Of a stretch of 64,000 nt of DNA, positions 34,800 to 46,883 are shown piece by piece. Made by a program: the position numbers and the translations under genes. Source of the stretch: Eutrigla gurnardus (Eukaryota > Chordata > Actinopteri > Perciformes > Triglidae); assembly GCA_963514095.1 (NCBI GenBank), contig OY741270.1:26430571-26494570 (forward strand), in the 5' to 3' direction. The notes beneath the pieces were generated by a model that was not told the DNA's origin, did no database searches, and saw only the letters and a list, made by a program, of their open reading frames with translations. Position 1 is the first letter of the stretch. Every line of letters starts with the position of its first letter.

Positions 34800-35345
34800 C
34801 ATCTAAGGGAATAGGTTGCCATTTTTGGAAAATACGCTTTGCTTTTCTTGCCGAGAGTGAGATGAGAAGATCGATGCCACTCCTCGTGTCTGTACGCTAA
34901 GTGTGAAGCTACTGTTAGCGGCCAGTTAGCGTAGCTTAGCATAAAAACTGGAAAGGGGGAAACAGTTAGCCTGGCTTTGTCTAAAGTTTAAACAAAAATG
35001 TCTAACCTAACGTTCAAAAGCTCACTTATTAATATCTAATTTGTTTAATCGTTACAAAAGTGTCAAAACGACACAAATAAACACCATACAGCTCATAAAA
35101 CCGCTTTCTCTTCTTTTTACATTTCATTTTGAAACAAACAACGAGATAATGTGCTGATTGTGAGCTTTAGAGATACTGGTAGGTGGGTGTTTCCTACCGG
35201 TTGTTTCCAGTCATTTAGCTACGCTAAGCTAACCGCCTGCTAGCGGTAGCTTTATCGTTAGCATTCGGCCATGATAGTGGTTTCAGCCTTCTTATTCAGG
35301 CCTAACTGTCGGGAGGAAAGCAAATGATTATTTCCTAAAATATTC
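34800..35345 (+). repeat. Dispersed percomorph repeat, copy D (near full length)
   Basis: It starts with a TTGCCATTTTTGGAAAATAC phrase, then CTTTTCTTGCCGAGAGT, GATGAGAAGATCGATGCCAC, CGTAGCTTAGCATAAA, GTTAGCCTGGCTTTGTC, GTGAGCTTTAGAGATACTGG and finally a GTTTCCAGTCATTTAGCTACG region. This is the longest copy of the family in the window and sets the order of its phrases. Confidence 0.75.
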
Positions 35346-36009
35346 AACTATTACTTTAATCCTTTAAAGAAGTTAGTTTTGTAAATGACTTAGAAGTAGA
35401 ATCCCCCATCGTACCCATCGACATGCAGTTCAGTACGTACAGTATGTACAAGAGGCGCTTTTATCAGTGGCTTCGCTTGTGTGATCCTTCGTTTCGTCTG
35501 TAGAAGAAAAAAAATGCAGCAAAATGTGACTGAAGGCGAGGCTTCTTTCTAAACACAGGCGGGATGGGATTCAGTGTAATGGCGGCTCTGTGCATTGAAG
35601 TGTGTTGTAAATGCGTTAAAGATAACGACGACTGTGAAGCTCTTTGAATGAAGGTGCTAAAGCAGCTTTCGCTTCATTCTGGCTTTTTTTTTTTTTTTTT
35701 TTTTTTACTGTAGGTGACTGAACCCTGGTAGTTTTGTAATATTGTTATTGAAATGATCTATTGCAAAGAGATGTATAGCTAAATAAGTTATTGATGTTTA
35801 GTTCATCATTGTTCCTTTATTTGATGTATAGTTATTACAGAAGGAAAGAAATTTAGCCTTTTTTTTATTTTTGTCGCTTTAAAAATGTAGTTTGGCGTTT
35901 GTTCTCAAACCAGTTTATGTCCCACTGAAGCAACAGGAAAGGTGATGATGCACTGGGATGTTGTCGTGGCGACGCATTTGGGCAACAGCCTCCTCAAATA
36001 AGCCATGCA

Positions 36010-36425
36010 AGCAGCTCTGTGATGCTGAACTTGAGCTAATCGTTGCTAATGCTAGCGTGGTGATATTTAGCAGGAATGTTCAGCATGTTAGCTTAGCACG
36101 TCAGAAAGCTTATATCTGTGCTGTACACAAACCTGGGGCTGATGGGAGTGGAAAAAATAAGTTATCCCCAAAGTTATTACAATCAAAACAACGTGTGAAC
36201 CAAACTCAAAACCATTCAGTCATTAGGGTTCATCCTCTGGCAAACATGAATGTCATTTTGTGCAGTAGTTATTCAGATGTTTCACATGATCCATCAAATC
36301 TGACCTGCTGATGGCGCTAGAGGAAAATACAGAGGATTAAAAAGAAAGGTTTGTAGGATTCATCCTCTGGGGAACATGAATATCGGTCCAAAATATCTTA
36401 GGAATCACATTGAGTCACGTCAGAT
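36010..36425 (+). repeat. Dispersed fish repeat, copy 1 of a second family
   Basis: The phrases GCTAATGCTAGCGTGG, TTCAGCATGTTAGCTTAGCA, GGGGCTGATGGGAGTG, CTGATGGCGCTAGAGGAAAA and TTCATCCTCTGGGGAACATG occur in the order of a repeat I recognise from percomorph genomes. Two nested variants of CATCCTCTGG-AACATGAAT occur at 36230 and 36360. The copy at 44420-44680 in PYGL intron 14 belongs to the same family. Confidence 0.6.
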
Positions 36426-36430
36426 TTGCC

Positions 36431-36548
36431 GTGTCTGGATGGTAACCCGAGAAACAACCTGACAGACTTGCTGCTCGACGACCTCACCTCAACCATTAAA
36501 GGTCAGTGCCTAACCTCAACCATCTCGCCACGGTTACCATCCAGACAC
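36431..36548. repeat. 17-bp perfect inverted repeat
   Basis: GTGTCTGGATGGTAACC at 36431-36447 is the exact reverse complement of GGTTACCATCCAGACAC at 36532-36548, leaving an 84-nt loop. The loop contains two copies of a short CCTCAACCAT phrase. It lies in the presumed TRIM9 3' UTR. The matched arms stop abruptly on both sides. Confidence 0.85.
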
Positions 36549-37796
36549 CGCCTTGAACAGTTCAAGTTGAGCAGTCAGTTTGAGGGAACCGTTGCCCAGA
36601 AACCTCCCCAGTGCATGGTCTCCCTGAGACGTACCGTCCACGTCGAGCACACGCATCCTGTGTCCGATCTTCATGGGAGTGCCTTTTCCCCCTCGTCAAC
36701 ACGTTTTACCAAACTTTGCCATAAAACCAGGTCCATCGCTTCAGCAGAGTCGACTGTAACATCTGTGATGCCTGACTCCGCCTGCTGCTACCTTTTTTCT
36801 TTTTTTCTATCTATCGGCAAAAGGGCAAACAACAATAACCACGTTTGTTGTGGATATATAACAACCACAGTATTGAAGAGAATATTGCAGTCAGGTGTCT
36901 TTCTTAACCTTCTAAGTCCTCGATGACTTCTGGTTTCCCGTCTGGATTAACGTTGATTGTAAAGCATCTGATATATGACTATGATTTTTCAGTATGATAC
37001 GTGCATGTGTGTTGACAATGACAAACCAGACAGATTCAGCGAGTTGCACAACCGTTGCTGGATTACCAAACTTTGATTTATTCAACATTGTTTTGTTTTT
37101 GTTTTTTTCTCAAAATAAACCTTTTGTCCAATTATGATATAAAGCAGAAGAGTTCAGCAGAGGTCATTATCACGGCGTTACACAACCTCAGATTCCAGGA
37201 CAAATAAACAAAGCTTTAAATGAAGTTACATCTTTTGGCAGATTACATAAATGTGTGATTCTGACTTGAACATATGAGGGTGCTGATGATTCAAAACAAA
37301 GGGTGTGATTGTAACATTTATTATTTCCAAACCAGCCTTTTAATCCTATTAAACTAAGACCCGGCGGATGATTTAAAGTCCATCTTACAGCCTCATCTAA
37401 CTTTTATGAATTAATTCAAACTTACACACAAGTCGCTGGGCGACGCTGGGTGTTATATATCCAAATGTACATACATGTGTGTGTGTGTGTGAGTGTGTTA
37501 CCTGCATTATAACCATTTTAACTCCAAAGTGATTCTTTTAGACCTGTTTGATATGAGGTGGAATGTCGTCACTCAATATTATTATACAATGATTGCGGAA
37601 ATATGTTTATGGAAGAATTTTAATGGATATAAAAATGAACATTGTTATTACTATTATTTTTAACACAGTATGATGATTATGATTACGTGTCTATCATTGC
37701 CATATTACTGCTATTATTATTATTATCATGATCTGAAGTGTAATATGAGCCTCTGTGTTTTTTTTTTGTTGTTTTTTTTTGTATGTGTGAATATTC

Positions 37797-37802
37797 AATA
37801 AA
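37797..37802 (+). terminator. Candidate TRIM9 poly(A) signal
   Basis: AATAAA is preceded by a T-rich and GT-rich stretch and followed within 25 bp by a TCTTATGTTTCC region. It is the best-placed hexamer between TRIM9 and PYGL, giving a 3' UTR of about 3.3 kb. No transcript evidence is available, and nearer signals may be used. Confidence 0.35.
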
Positions 37803-37915
37803 TAGGTGTCAAGGAGGTCTTATGTTTCCTGTAATATCTGCCACACTGGGGAATGTTAATATAAAACCATTTGATTTAAACTGTGCCGATGAAGTCTGTC
37901 CTATTAAAGTCTGTG

Positions 37916-38146
37916 AATACTGTCTGTCTGTCTGTCTGTCTGTCCTATGTGTAGTCTCTCTGTGCAGCTCAGTGGGGGCCGGCGCTGGCAAACACCCTCC
38001 CCTCTTCACCCTCCAATGAAACGCAGCAACAGGAGGAGTCTGCTGCATGAAAAGCTGCCACCCTCTTTCCTGTCAACTTCACTTCCCAGTCCAGGACAAA
38101 CTCTCTCTCTGTCTCCCTCTCTGTCTGTCTGTCTGTCTCTCACGGG
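37916..38146. repeat. TGTC/CTGT tetranucleotide tracts in the PYGL upstream region
   Basis: A pure TGTC run lies at about 37918-37944, and a second CTCT/CTGT-rich tract at 38100-38142 ends 20 bp before the PYGL start codon. The second tract would lie in the 5' UTR. Confidence 0.8.
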
Positions 38147-38166
38147 GACAGACCTGCCCAGCCAGC

Positions 38167-38409
38167 ATGGCGACACCTCTCACCGACCAGGAGAAGCGCA
38201 AGCAGATCAGCATCAGGGGGATCGTGGGAGTGGAGAACGTTGCAGAGCTGAAGAAGGGCTTCAACCGCCACCTGCACTTCACCCTGGTGAAAGACAGGAA
38301 CATTGCAACACCCAGGGATTATTACTTCGCCCTGGCTCACACCGTGAGGGATCACCTGGTGGGGAGATGGATCCGAACACAGCAGTTCTACTACGAAGCA
38401 GACCCAAAG
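38167..38409 (+). CDS. pygl: PYGL exon 1: N-terminal phosphorylation and AMP-site segment
   Basis: This exon encodes residues 1-81, beginning MATPLTDQEKRKQISIRG. Ser15 (Ser14 after Met removal) is the site phosphorylated by phosphorylase kinase, which converts the b form to the active a form. Nearby Arg11 and Arg17 and the helix ending QQ/QFYYEADPK help form the allosteric site. The ATG is preceded by CCAGC with A at position -3 (AGCATGG), and no earlier in-frame ATG is close. The donor is AAG followed by GTTTGA, slightly weak at position +3. Confidence 0.92.
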
Positions 38410-41400
38410 GTTTGAGCTCCAACTGCAAATATGTGATCTCAAAATACAGACAGTAGTGTTGTGTTACTTTATTGTTGTAGTGGAACACAAATGCACAGAA
38501 GAACTGATTAAACAGCTCATAAGTGATCAGGAGTTATTTTCAGTAGTTTTATTACTTTCCCTGGAAGGAAGGGAGTTATTAAAAGAAAACACTAACAGGA
38601 AGTCAAGTGAGGAACGCCTTAAATCCTCGTCAGTCCACATCAGTCCTCATCAGTCCACATTCAAAACAGATAAACAACAGAAAACAGCAGAAAAGACACA
38701 CTTTGAACTTACTTACTGCAAAATGTATCAATACAAAGTATACAAAAACAATATATATATACATACATGTTCCATCTTAAAGTACAGATAAAATATCTTC
38801 AGCACACGTACACTGCATGTTTAATGATGTGTGTTTATGTACATATATTTTATGTTTTTTTATTATTCACAGGAAATAGTGGTGTTCAAGGTTTTCCTGT
38901 TACATCACATTTTTTTACCAGAAAGAGTTGCAGTGATTTTAGGTCATCGCATCGCGTTTCATTCATTTGCTGCTCAGCTCTCCACACTGCGCTTTCTGCA
39001 TCTTCAATCCACAATCACACAAAAATATAGCACAAAAATCCCTCTGTAGTTCATCTGTGATCTCTAAAGTCTCTGATGAGATGGAGTCTGTGCAAAGAAA
39101 CGTCATTTATTTCCTTCCCTACTCGTCCAGAGGGTTTATTATCTGTCTCTGGAGTTCTACATGGGCAGGACGCTCCAAAACACCATGATCAACCTCGGGC
39201 TGCAGAACGCCTGCGATGAAGCCATCTACCAGGTCAGACAAGTTCACAGGAATATGAAATATATATTTTATTAAAAAAGCATAACTTAACAGGAGGCCTT
39301 TATTTTGCCCTCTGCTGCAGCTGGGCCTGGACATGGAGGAGCTGGAGGAGATGGAGGAGGATGCCGGTCTGGGGAACGGAGGCCTCGGCAGACTGGCAGG
39401 TAAAAGGAGGCAGATGTTTGACTTCGTCCTTAGTACAAATGCTTCTTTTGTCTGACTGCCTTAATTAATTATGAAGGGATTTTTTTCTGCACACAGCATG
39501 TTTCTTGGATTCGATGGCCACGCTCGGTCTTGCAGCGTACGGTTACGGCATCCGTTATGAATATGGAATCTTTAACCAGAAGATAAGAGACGGCTGGCAG
39601 GTAACTGGAGCGTAAAAAAGGCATTTTAAACAGTTTTATAAGCTTCATTTGACCCTAAAAGTCTGTGTGGAGCGGGGTCAAAGTAGACCGGAATTAGGTC
39701 AGAAAACATCACAAGCTAATCATTAACAGTAATATACAGACTGTGCAGTGCTGCGAGCTGTTGGTTGGATTTCAGACGACAAAGCAAAATAAATATTGCA
39801 TATCTTGTGATAAGGCATCCACCAAACCAAAGGATTTTGCCCTTTTGAATTCTCCTTGTTATTTGCTCTCCAAACCCTCTGTGTAAACATGTCCTCCTGA
39901 ACACTGAACTGAGTTGCTCAATGACTCTCCTTTCTGTCTGCTCCAACATGTTCATATATCATATTAAAGCTTTTTCTTATCCTTCCTCTTTCCTCTGTCT
40001 GACCTGTTGTAGGTGGAGGAGGCAGACGATTGGCTGAGGCATGGGAACCCGTGGGAGAAAGCTCGACCGGAGTACATGCTGCCGGTTCACTTCTACGGAC
40101 GAGTGGAGGAGACGAAAGATGGCTCCAAGTGGGTCGACACTCAGGTACTGCAGCTGGTAACCCTGGACCGGAGACTCTCTATGACGTGACTAACAATAAC
40201 TGTTGGACTAGAAAGAGACAGAAAACAACCACGAAAAGACACAAAACAGCCAAAAAGAGACAGAAAACGACCACAAAGAGACACACAATAACAAAGAGAC
40301 GTAAAAAACCACAAAGAGACAGAAAACAACCACAAAGAGACACAAAACAGCCAAAAAGAGACATAAAACGACCACAAAGAGACACACAATAACAAAGAGA
40401 CATAAAAAACCACAAAGAGACAGAAAACAACCACAAAGAGACACAAAACAGCTAAAAAGAGACAGAAAACAACCACAAAGAGACATAAAATAACCACAAA
40501 GAGACATAAAATAACCACTAAAAGACTCAAAATGACTATTCTTGTGTCTTTTTCTGGATCCAAACCTAGATTACAGTAGATTGCGGGCCTTTATTCTATT
40601 ATACCACTCTTTTATTCCTGCAAGGTGATCCTGGCGATGCCCTACGACACGCCGATCCCCGGCTACATGAACAACACCGTGAACACCATGAGGCTGTGGT
40701 CCGCCCGCGCCCCCAACGACTTCAACCTGAGAGACTGTGAGTGCCGAAGGCGGTTTTTTGACCATTTCTAATGTCAAACCCACGTTTGCAAAACAGGTTT
40801 GTGTTCTCACTTTGCAAGAAAGGAGGAACCTGCTGCAACACCCGCTTTGCAAAACCATGTCTGCGTTTCCAAATAGCTCACATGTTGTGGTTTCTTCTCC
40901 TGCAGAGTTTAATCTTTGACTTAAATCTATGATATATGACGTGTATATATGTCATTTATAGTTAATGTTGGGGATTACATCGAGGCTGTTCTGGACAGAA
41001 ATCTGGCAGAGAACATCTCCCGTGTCCTTTACCCCAATGACAATGTAAGTTGAATATTTTCTGTGTATATGCAGCAATATGGGAACACATTTTGCATCTC
41101 AAGCGCATCTTCTTCATGCATCATTTCCTCTCTAGTCAAGGCCTTGATCATCTCCCTGGTCTTTATTTGTTGTAGTTCTTCGAAGGAAAAGAACTCCGGC
41201 TGAAGCAGGAGTACTTTGTGGTGGCGGCCACACTCCAAGACATCATCCGCCGCTTCAAGACCACCAAGAAGGGCTCGCCGCGCCGAACCTCCTTCGAGGG
41301 CTTCCCGGAAAAAGTAAGCTTCAAAATCAGTCGTTTATTAATGCAAAAAAAAACAAAATGCAAAGAAGCTCTGCAGCATGTCTGCAATGGAAATACGTTA

Positions 41401-44400
41401 TTTCACTTCTTCTCTTAACCTCACTTAACACACCAGCGATCAGGTGGCGATTGCAACAAGTTCAGCTTTCTTCTTCTTCTTCTTCTTCCTCAAATGTGTG
41501 GCACAAGATAACCTTCCTGATTCAGGAACCTGTAACTTACGCAAACAATGAAACCGTGTTGGCACATTAGAAGACAGTAGAAACATCTGCTGAAGAAATA
41601 ATGCATGACTGTGAAAAAGTGGTGTCACAGAGTTTTGTCTGCTGGCGTGAAAAGAAAATGTGCCTCGTTAACAGTAGACATTTCGTAATAGCGCCTTCAG
41701 GGAGAAAAGGCTGTCTGGCAGGTAAGAAACCCTGCAGGTATGACGGTGGTACCAAGGTGTGGCAGAGCTTATGCAATGTAAGGTATTTCAGATATGAATC
41801 ACCTGCAACCCAGTGTTTTCCCCCTTCTTTAATCTCCTGCTTAGAGTTACAGGGGATCAAATCAATAAGATGTGTGTTTCCAGGTCGCCATCCAGCTGAA
41901 TGACACCCATCCAGCCTTGGCCATCCCCGAGCTGATGAGGATCTTCCTGGACATTGAGAAACTCGACTGGGACACGGTAAGAGTCCGATTTGGTGGATTT
42001 GGATTTGGAGTGCAACAAGTTGTACAAGGAAGTACAACGGAGGTTAAAGCCACAGAGTGTGACGAAGGAAACCGCTACTCCTGTGTTGCATAACGTTAGT
42101 TGATGCATCCATGCCCCCTCCTCCTCCTCCTCCTCCTCCTCTGCAGGCCTGGGACCTCACCAAGCGCACCTTCGCCTACACCAACCACACGGTCCTCCCC
42201 GAGGCTCTGGAGCGCTGGCCGGTGGAGCTGCTGGAGACTCTGCTGCCCCGACACCTGCAGATCATCTACCACATCAACCAGGTCCACCTGGATGTACGTA
42301 CTGAAACAAGAAATGTGTTTTATTGAGCGAACACATGAATCCAACAGCCTAAAGGTGTGTTTTGTCACGGCAGAGGATCGCGGCTCTCTTTCCGGACGAC
42401 ATGGACAAACTGAGGAAAATGTCTCTGATTGAGGAAGACGGCTGCAAGAGGGTGAACATGGCGCATCTGTGCATCGTGGGGTCGCACGCCGTCAACGGGG
42501 TCGCTGAGATACACTCCAACATCATCAAGACCGATGTGTAAGCCACGTCACACACACACACACACACACACACACAGATTCAACACATAAATGGAATAGT
42601 TGCTAAACATGAGTGGCCTCACAGCACTGAATCATCTCCTCTGTTACACAGAATTACAACAAACAGCAAAAAGAAACAACAGAAAACATGAGAAATAACT
42701 ATAACCTGATGAGTAAAGGATGTTTTGGTGTATTTATGAGCCATCACATCTACAAATCATATTCATATGTGTGTATAAGGGGATAAAACAAACATTAACT
42801 ACCTGATATATAAATCAACTATTTAGATCTGCCCGTTACTTTGTCCATGAGATCCAAATTAAAGGTCCCATATTGTAAAAAGTAAGATTTTCAAATATTG
42901 TTTAGATTATAAAGCAAGTCTTTCTGGTGAAAGTATAGAAAAGCACGGAGAAACACAGAGAAGATATTCAGAAACCTTTAAATGAGCCGTCAGGATTTAC
43001 ACTGTGCAGTGTGAATGAATTTGAGTGACATCATCCGACAGGAAGTAAACGTGAACCCGAGCTGTTGACTAGCAAGAAAAATACATACATATATTTTTCT
43101 TATCAACATTAAAGCATGTAAACTTATTCTGGTCGAAACCTTTAATCCAAGTGTAAAACCTGGAAATGAGCACGATATGATAAGACATTTACCCTCGTTT
43201 TTCTCTCGGACAGATTCCGTAATTTCAGCGAACTGGAGCCGGAGAAGTTTCAGAACAAAACCAACGGCATCACTCCCCGACGCTGGCTGCTGCTCTGCAA
43301 CCCCGGCCTGGCCGAGCTCATCGCCGAGGTGGGTTTGAGCTTTGATGCAGCCCGGGTTCCAGTCAACTTCCCAGATATATACCAGGTGTCGTGGAGTGAA
43401 CATAGTCAGGGTGTTTGGCCCACATTGAACCCTTTAACGTCTCTTCCAGGTGATCGGGGAGGATTACGTGAAGGACCTCAGCCAGCTGCGGAAGCTGAAT
43501 GACTTTGTGGACGACGCTGCACTCATCCGGGATATCTACAAAGTCAAACAGGTAACTACAGGAAGTTGGAATAATTAGCAAATTGTCTTTTATAGCGCCA
43601 AACAAATATGGTGCATAAATGAACTTCACCTGACTCATAATGCAATCATAATCCACCTGGAGGATTGTGTCTGAAAACAAAATATCACAGCTTGTGTATT
43701 TAGTACTGAAGTAGTTGAGGTTTTTCCATCTTATACTTCTGTATTCCGCTGCATCTCAATGGATTTAGAAGCTTTGTGTGAAATAAAAGTCGTTTAACTG
43801 TATTGATCATTGCTAAAGTAAGCGTAGCGGTTCCTGTTTTTCTGTTGCGTCAATGATTGCATGATGTTGCCTAGTGGAGGTTTTGTTCTCAGGGTCCGGT
43901 TGCACCATGAATTCAGTTCAGTTCTGCATCGCAGCTTTGTGTTTTATTGCTTTGTACATGTCGGGACCTGCATCAATGAACAACTCATTTGTTTGCCAAG
44001 TCACATATTTTTCTGATGTTTTTCCCTCGCAGGACAACAAGGTGAAATTCTCTCAGTACCTGGAGACGGAGTACCGGGTGAAAATCAACCCGTCGTCCAT
44101 GTTCGACGTCCACGTGAAGCGAATCCACGAGTACAAGCGGCAGCTCCTCAACTGCCTCCACATCGTCGTCTTGTACAACCGTGAGTGATGCCACAAAAGT
44201 TCACAAGCACCAGCAAGTGGAAAACCAACACGAAGAATGAGATGCAATATAGTTCCATGCGATCATCATCAGACGACGAAAACCAGTTCTGTTTAGTGCA
44301 ATTTACTGTAATGGTGACTTTCCTGACATCTTCACCCTTTACTTGGAAATTACAATGTAGTGTCTTTAAACTGCATAAAAGATGAACAGAATAAGACATA

Positions 44401-46883
44401 TAGATAACAGGAGACTGCAGCCTCTGATGCTAACCGTAGCATGCTAACATGCTCATGATGACAATGCTGATTCAAAGCAGGATATATGTGCAACCTTTAC
44501 CACCTTAGCTTAGCATGTTAGCACGACATATTTGGTCATGAAAATGATGACGGTGGCGATATGGCGTAATATAATAACACGCCATTGCAACAACATTCTG
44601 TGTCAGTAGGATCCATCCTCTGAAGACCATGAATGTTTGTTCACAATTTTAAAGGCAATCCATCCAATAGACTTTTAGGTAAAAACAACAACATGAGTGA
44701 AATTAGTTTTTTGAAGCATGAAAGCAAAACGCAACTCCCTGTTTTTTTGTTCTAAATCATTGAATGGTTTTTGCAGAAAAGTCACAGGATGTTAAAATCA
44801 ATCCCCCTGACTTATTTGTGAGATATGACACTGTAACGTGTTCATGCATGTCTGTATCCCCCCCCCCCAGGCATCAGAATGAATCCCACCGCACCGTTTG
44901 TGCCACGGACAGTGATCATCGGGGGAAAGGTACAGCAGCCATGACACACAGACAGCAAAGAGGAAGTAACCAGGCCAAGAGTGATGCTGTAGTTTTACAG
45001 TAAGTCTGTCCCCCCCCCTGTCGCCCTCTGCAGGCTGCACCCGGGTATCACATGGCCAAGATGATCATCAGGCTGATCACTTCCGTGGCTGATGTGGTGA
45101 ACAACGACCCCGTGGTGGGAGACAAGCTGAAGGTCATCTTCCTGGAGAACTACAGAGTCTCTCTAGCAGAGAAAGGTAGAGCTGCTTTACTGCTACATGT
45201 CGGTGTTGGAAACACAGTTGCTCTCACTGTATAAGCACATGTAAGAAAAATATCAAATAAAATAAAATGTAGATAAAATGACAAGAGGATGAGAAATACA
45301 AGAAACAGAGGGATCTCTTAATTATAAATGCAAGAAAAGAAGTTACTGTACAGTTTATTAATGATTGTTTTTAATATTACTCATTATGGGCTGAAATAAG
45401 TCCCAGGATCATGTTTTGCATCCATACCACCAAAAATGTTAAAATGCCCCCCCCCCCTCTCAGTGATCCCGGCCACGGATCTGTCGGAGCAGATCTCCAC
45501 CGCCGGCACCGAAGCTTCGGGAACAGGAAACATGAAGTTCATGCTGAACGGAGCGCTGACCATCGGCACCATGGACGGAGCCAACGTGGAGATGGCCGAG
45601 GAGGCTGGCGAGGAGAACCTCTTCATCTTCGGCATGCGGGTGGAGGACGTGGCTGCCATGGACGAAAAGGGGTAAAAAGTGTTTTGTTTATTGCTCTTTT
45701 TTTTTTAATGTTGTTGCTTAATTAACGAGTCTTTGTTTTGTTTTTTTTTTAGATATGATGCCATGTCGTACTACAAGAAGATCCCAGAGCTGAAACATGT
45801 GATGGACCAGATCACGAGTGGATATTTCAGCCCACAAAATCCACAGCTTTTCAAAGAACTCACTGACATGCTCTTCAAATACGACCGGTATGTTCTTCTC
45901 TTTCCATTCCAGCCTCAATTTCCTCTCTGGAAACTGTTTTTATAGAAGCACAAGGTCACAGAAGGGCTGACGCTGTCATGACAACAACGATTACTTCTGA
46001 GGTTTTTCTTCACACTTCTGCTTTTCTTTTGTTGGGTTGACGTTGTCAGACTTGATGGTTTTATTCTTATTTTCAGGTTCAAAGTGTTTGCAGACTTTGA
46101 GGACTACGTTCAATGTCAAGAGAAAGTCAGCCAGCTCTATCAGGTAATGCTTTTAGCCTTTTCTTTTTCTTACTTTTACTGATTCTTTTGTTTAGGTTTT
46201 TTTCATTTTATTTGATTGTTTTGCTTTGTTTTATTTCCTTTTCTTTTTTGTTTTCTCTCACTTACTTTAACTGATTTTTGTACTGATTTTTCCTTTCCTT
46301 TTTTTCTTTCTTTCTTTCTGTCTTGTTTTCTTTTACTTCCCTTTCATTTATATTTTGCTTTCTTTTACTCAGTTTTGTTTTTCCTATTCTTTTCTTTTTC
46401 TTTTACTTTCTTTTTCCTTTTCTTTCACTTTCTTTTTGTTTTTCTTTTACATTCTGTTTTTCTTTTTCTTTCGCTTTCTTTTAATTTGTTTCGTTTTTCC
46501 TCTCCTTTTTTTGTTCTGTCTTTCTATAGTATTTAAAAAATGGTTATTGCAAAGAACTTTAAAACAAATGCTTCATAACACAAGAAATTGTCCAAATATA
46601 GAACTGGTATAGAATAGAAGAAGAAGAATGCTCAGAGGAATTATCACTAATTCAAGAAAACAAATAAGAAAAATGTTTTATTTTCCTCTAAAAGAATCCA
46701 AAGGAGTGGACGAAAATGGTGATCAGGAACATCGCTGCCACGGGGAAGTTCTCCAGCGACAGAACCATCACGGAGTACGCCACCGAGGTCTGGGGCGTCG
46801 AGCCCACCGACCTGAAGATCCCACCTCCGAATGAGCCGAGGGAGGCCATCGAAGAAACGGCCAGGGCTCTGAAGAAGGTGTGA
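38167..46883 (+). CDS. pygl: PYGL, glycogen phosphorylase, liver type (20 exons)
   Basis: Exons: 38167-38409, 39131-39232, 39321-39399, 39497-39600, 40013-40144, 40625-40736, 40962-41044, 41176-41313, 41884-41976, 42147-42293, 42374-42537, 43214-43328, 43450-43551, 44033-44180, 44871-44929, 45034-45175, 45464-45671, 45753-45887, 46077-46143 and 46695-46883. All introns are GT-AG and phases close, giving 853 residues (mammalian forms 842-847). The enzyme cleaves alpha-1,4 glucosyl units of cytosolic glycogen by phosphorolysis, releasing glucose 1-phosphate, with pyridoxal phosphate as cofactor. The regulatory serine (Ser15 in RKQISIRGIVGV), the active-site gate (ENISRVLYPNDN) and the PLP lysine (GTGNMKF, Lys679) are all present. 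The three paralogues are close in sequence. The liver assignment rests on synteny with TRIM9, ABHD12B and NIN and on the N-terminus. Confidence 0.95.
40210..40532. repeat. Minisatellite in PYGL intron 5 (unit about 20-21 bp)
   Basis: Variants of AACCACAAAGAGACA(G/C)AAAAC repeat about 15 times, alternating with AACAGCCAAAAAGAGACA and ACACAATAACAAAGAGAC. The array fills about two thirds of the 480-bp intron. Long frames on the minus strand across it (Cys/Leu/Phe-Val rich) are artefacts of the repeat. I have seen this repeat type often in percomorph sequence. Confidence 0.9.
42545..42577. repeat. (CA)n microsatellite
   Basis: An almost uninterrupted run of about 15 CA units starts directly after the donor site of PYGL exon 11. 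Confidence 0.9.
44420..44690 (+). repeat. Dispersed fish repeat, copy 2 of the second family
   Basis: In PYGL intron 14: CTAACCGTAGCATGCTAACA, CTTAGCTTAGCATGTTAGCA, GGATCCATCCTCTGAAGACC, CATGAATGTTTGTTCACAAT and GGCAATCCATCCAATAGAC. The order matches the copy at 36010-36425 downstream of TRIM9. Confidence 0.6.
45464..45671 (+). CDS. pygl: PYGL exon 17: pyridoxal phosphate-binding segment
   Basis: This exon encodes residues 655-723. It includes the family signature EASGTGNMKFMLNGALTIG, in which Lys679 forms the Schiff base with PLP. The human numbering is 681 including Met. The two-residue difference comes from a shorter loop in exon 8 (RFKTTKKGSPRRTSFEGF). The following GTMDGANVEMAEEAGEENLF motif is invariant in the family. 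The exon ends in phase 2 (GG before GTAAAA). Confidence 0.93.
46150..46510 (+). repeat. Pyrimidine-rich (TTTTC)n-like tract in PYGL intron 19
   Basis: About 360 bp built almost entirely of TTTTCTTT, TTTACTTTC and related units on the plus strand, diverged from a simple repeat. It produces Phe/Leu/Ser open frames that are not genes. Confidence 0.85.

Larger units (their letters stand above)
34510..38166. other. TRIM9 3' UTR and TRIM9-PYGL interval
   Basis: After the TAA stop this 3.7-kb stretch has no coding exon. It contains a family repeat at 34800-35345, a second family repeat at 36010-36425, a 17-bp perfect inverted repeat at 36431-36548 and, from about 36900, AT-rich sequence that looks like unique 3' UTR ending near an AATAAA at 37797. 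The PYGL promoter and 5' UTR must lie between about 37.8 kb and 38166, where TGTC repeats occur. TRIM9 in mammals has a long 3' UTR, but the extent here is inference. Confidence 0.5.

Noticed and set aside
40141..40563. Minus-strand frames rich in Cys, Leu, Phe and Val that look like membrane segments
   Set aside because: They translate the intronic minisatellite of PYGL. All three frames are open because the repeat lacks stops on that strand.
46216..46612. Phe/Leu/Ser-rich open frames resembling a membrane protein
   Set aside because: They arise from a degenerate TTTTC tract in PYGL intron 19.
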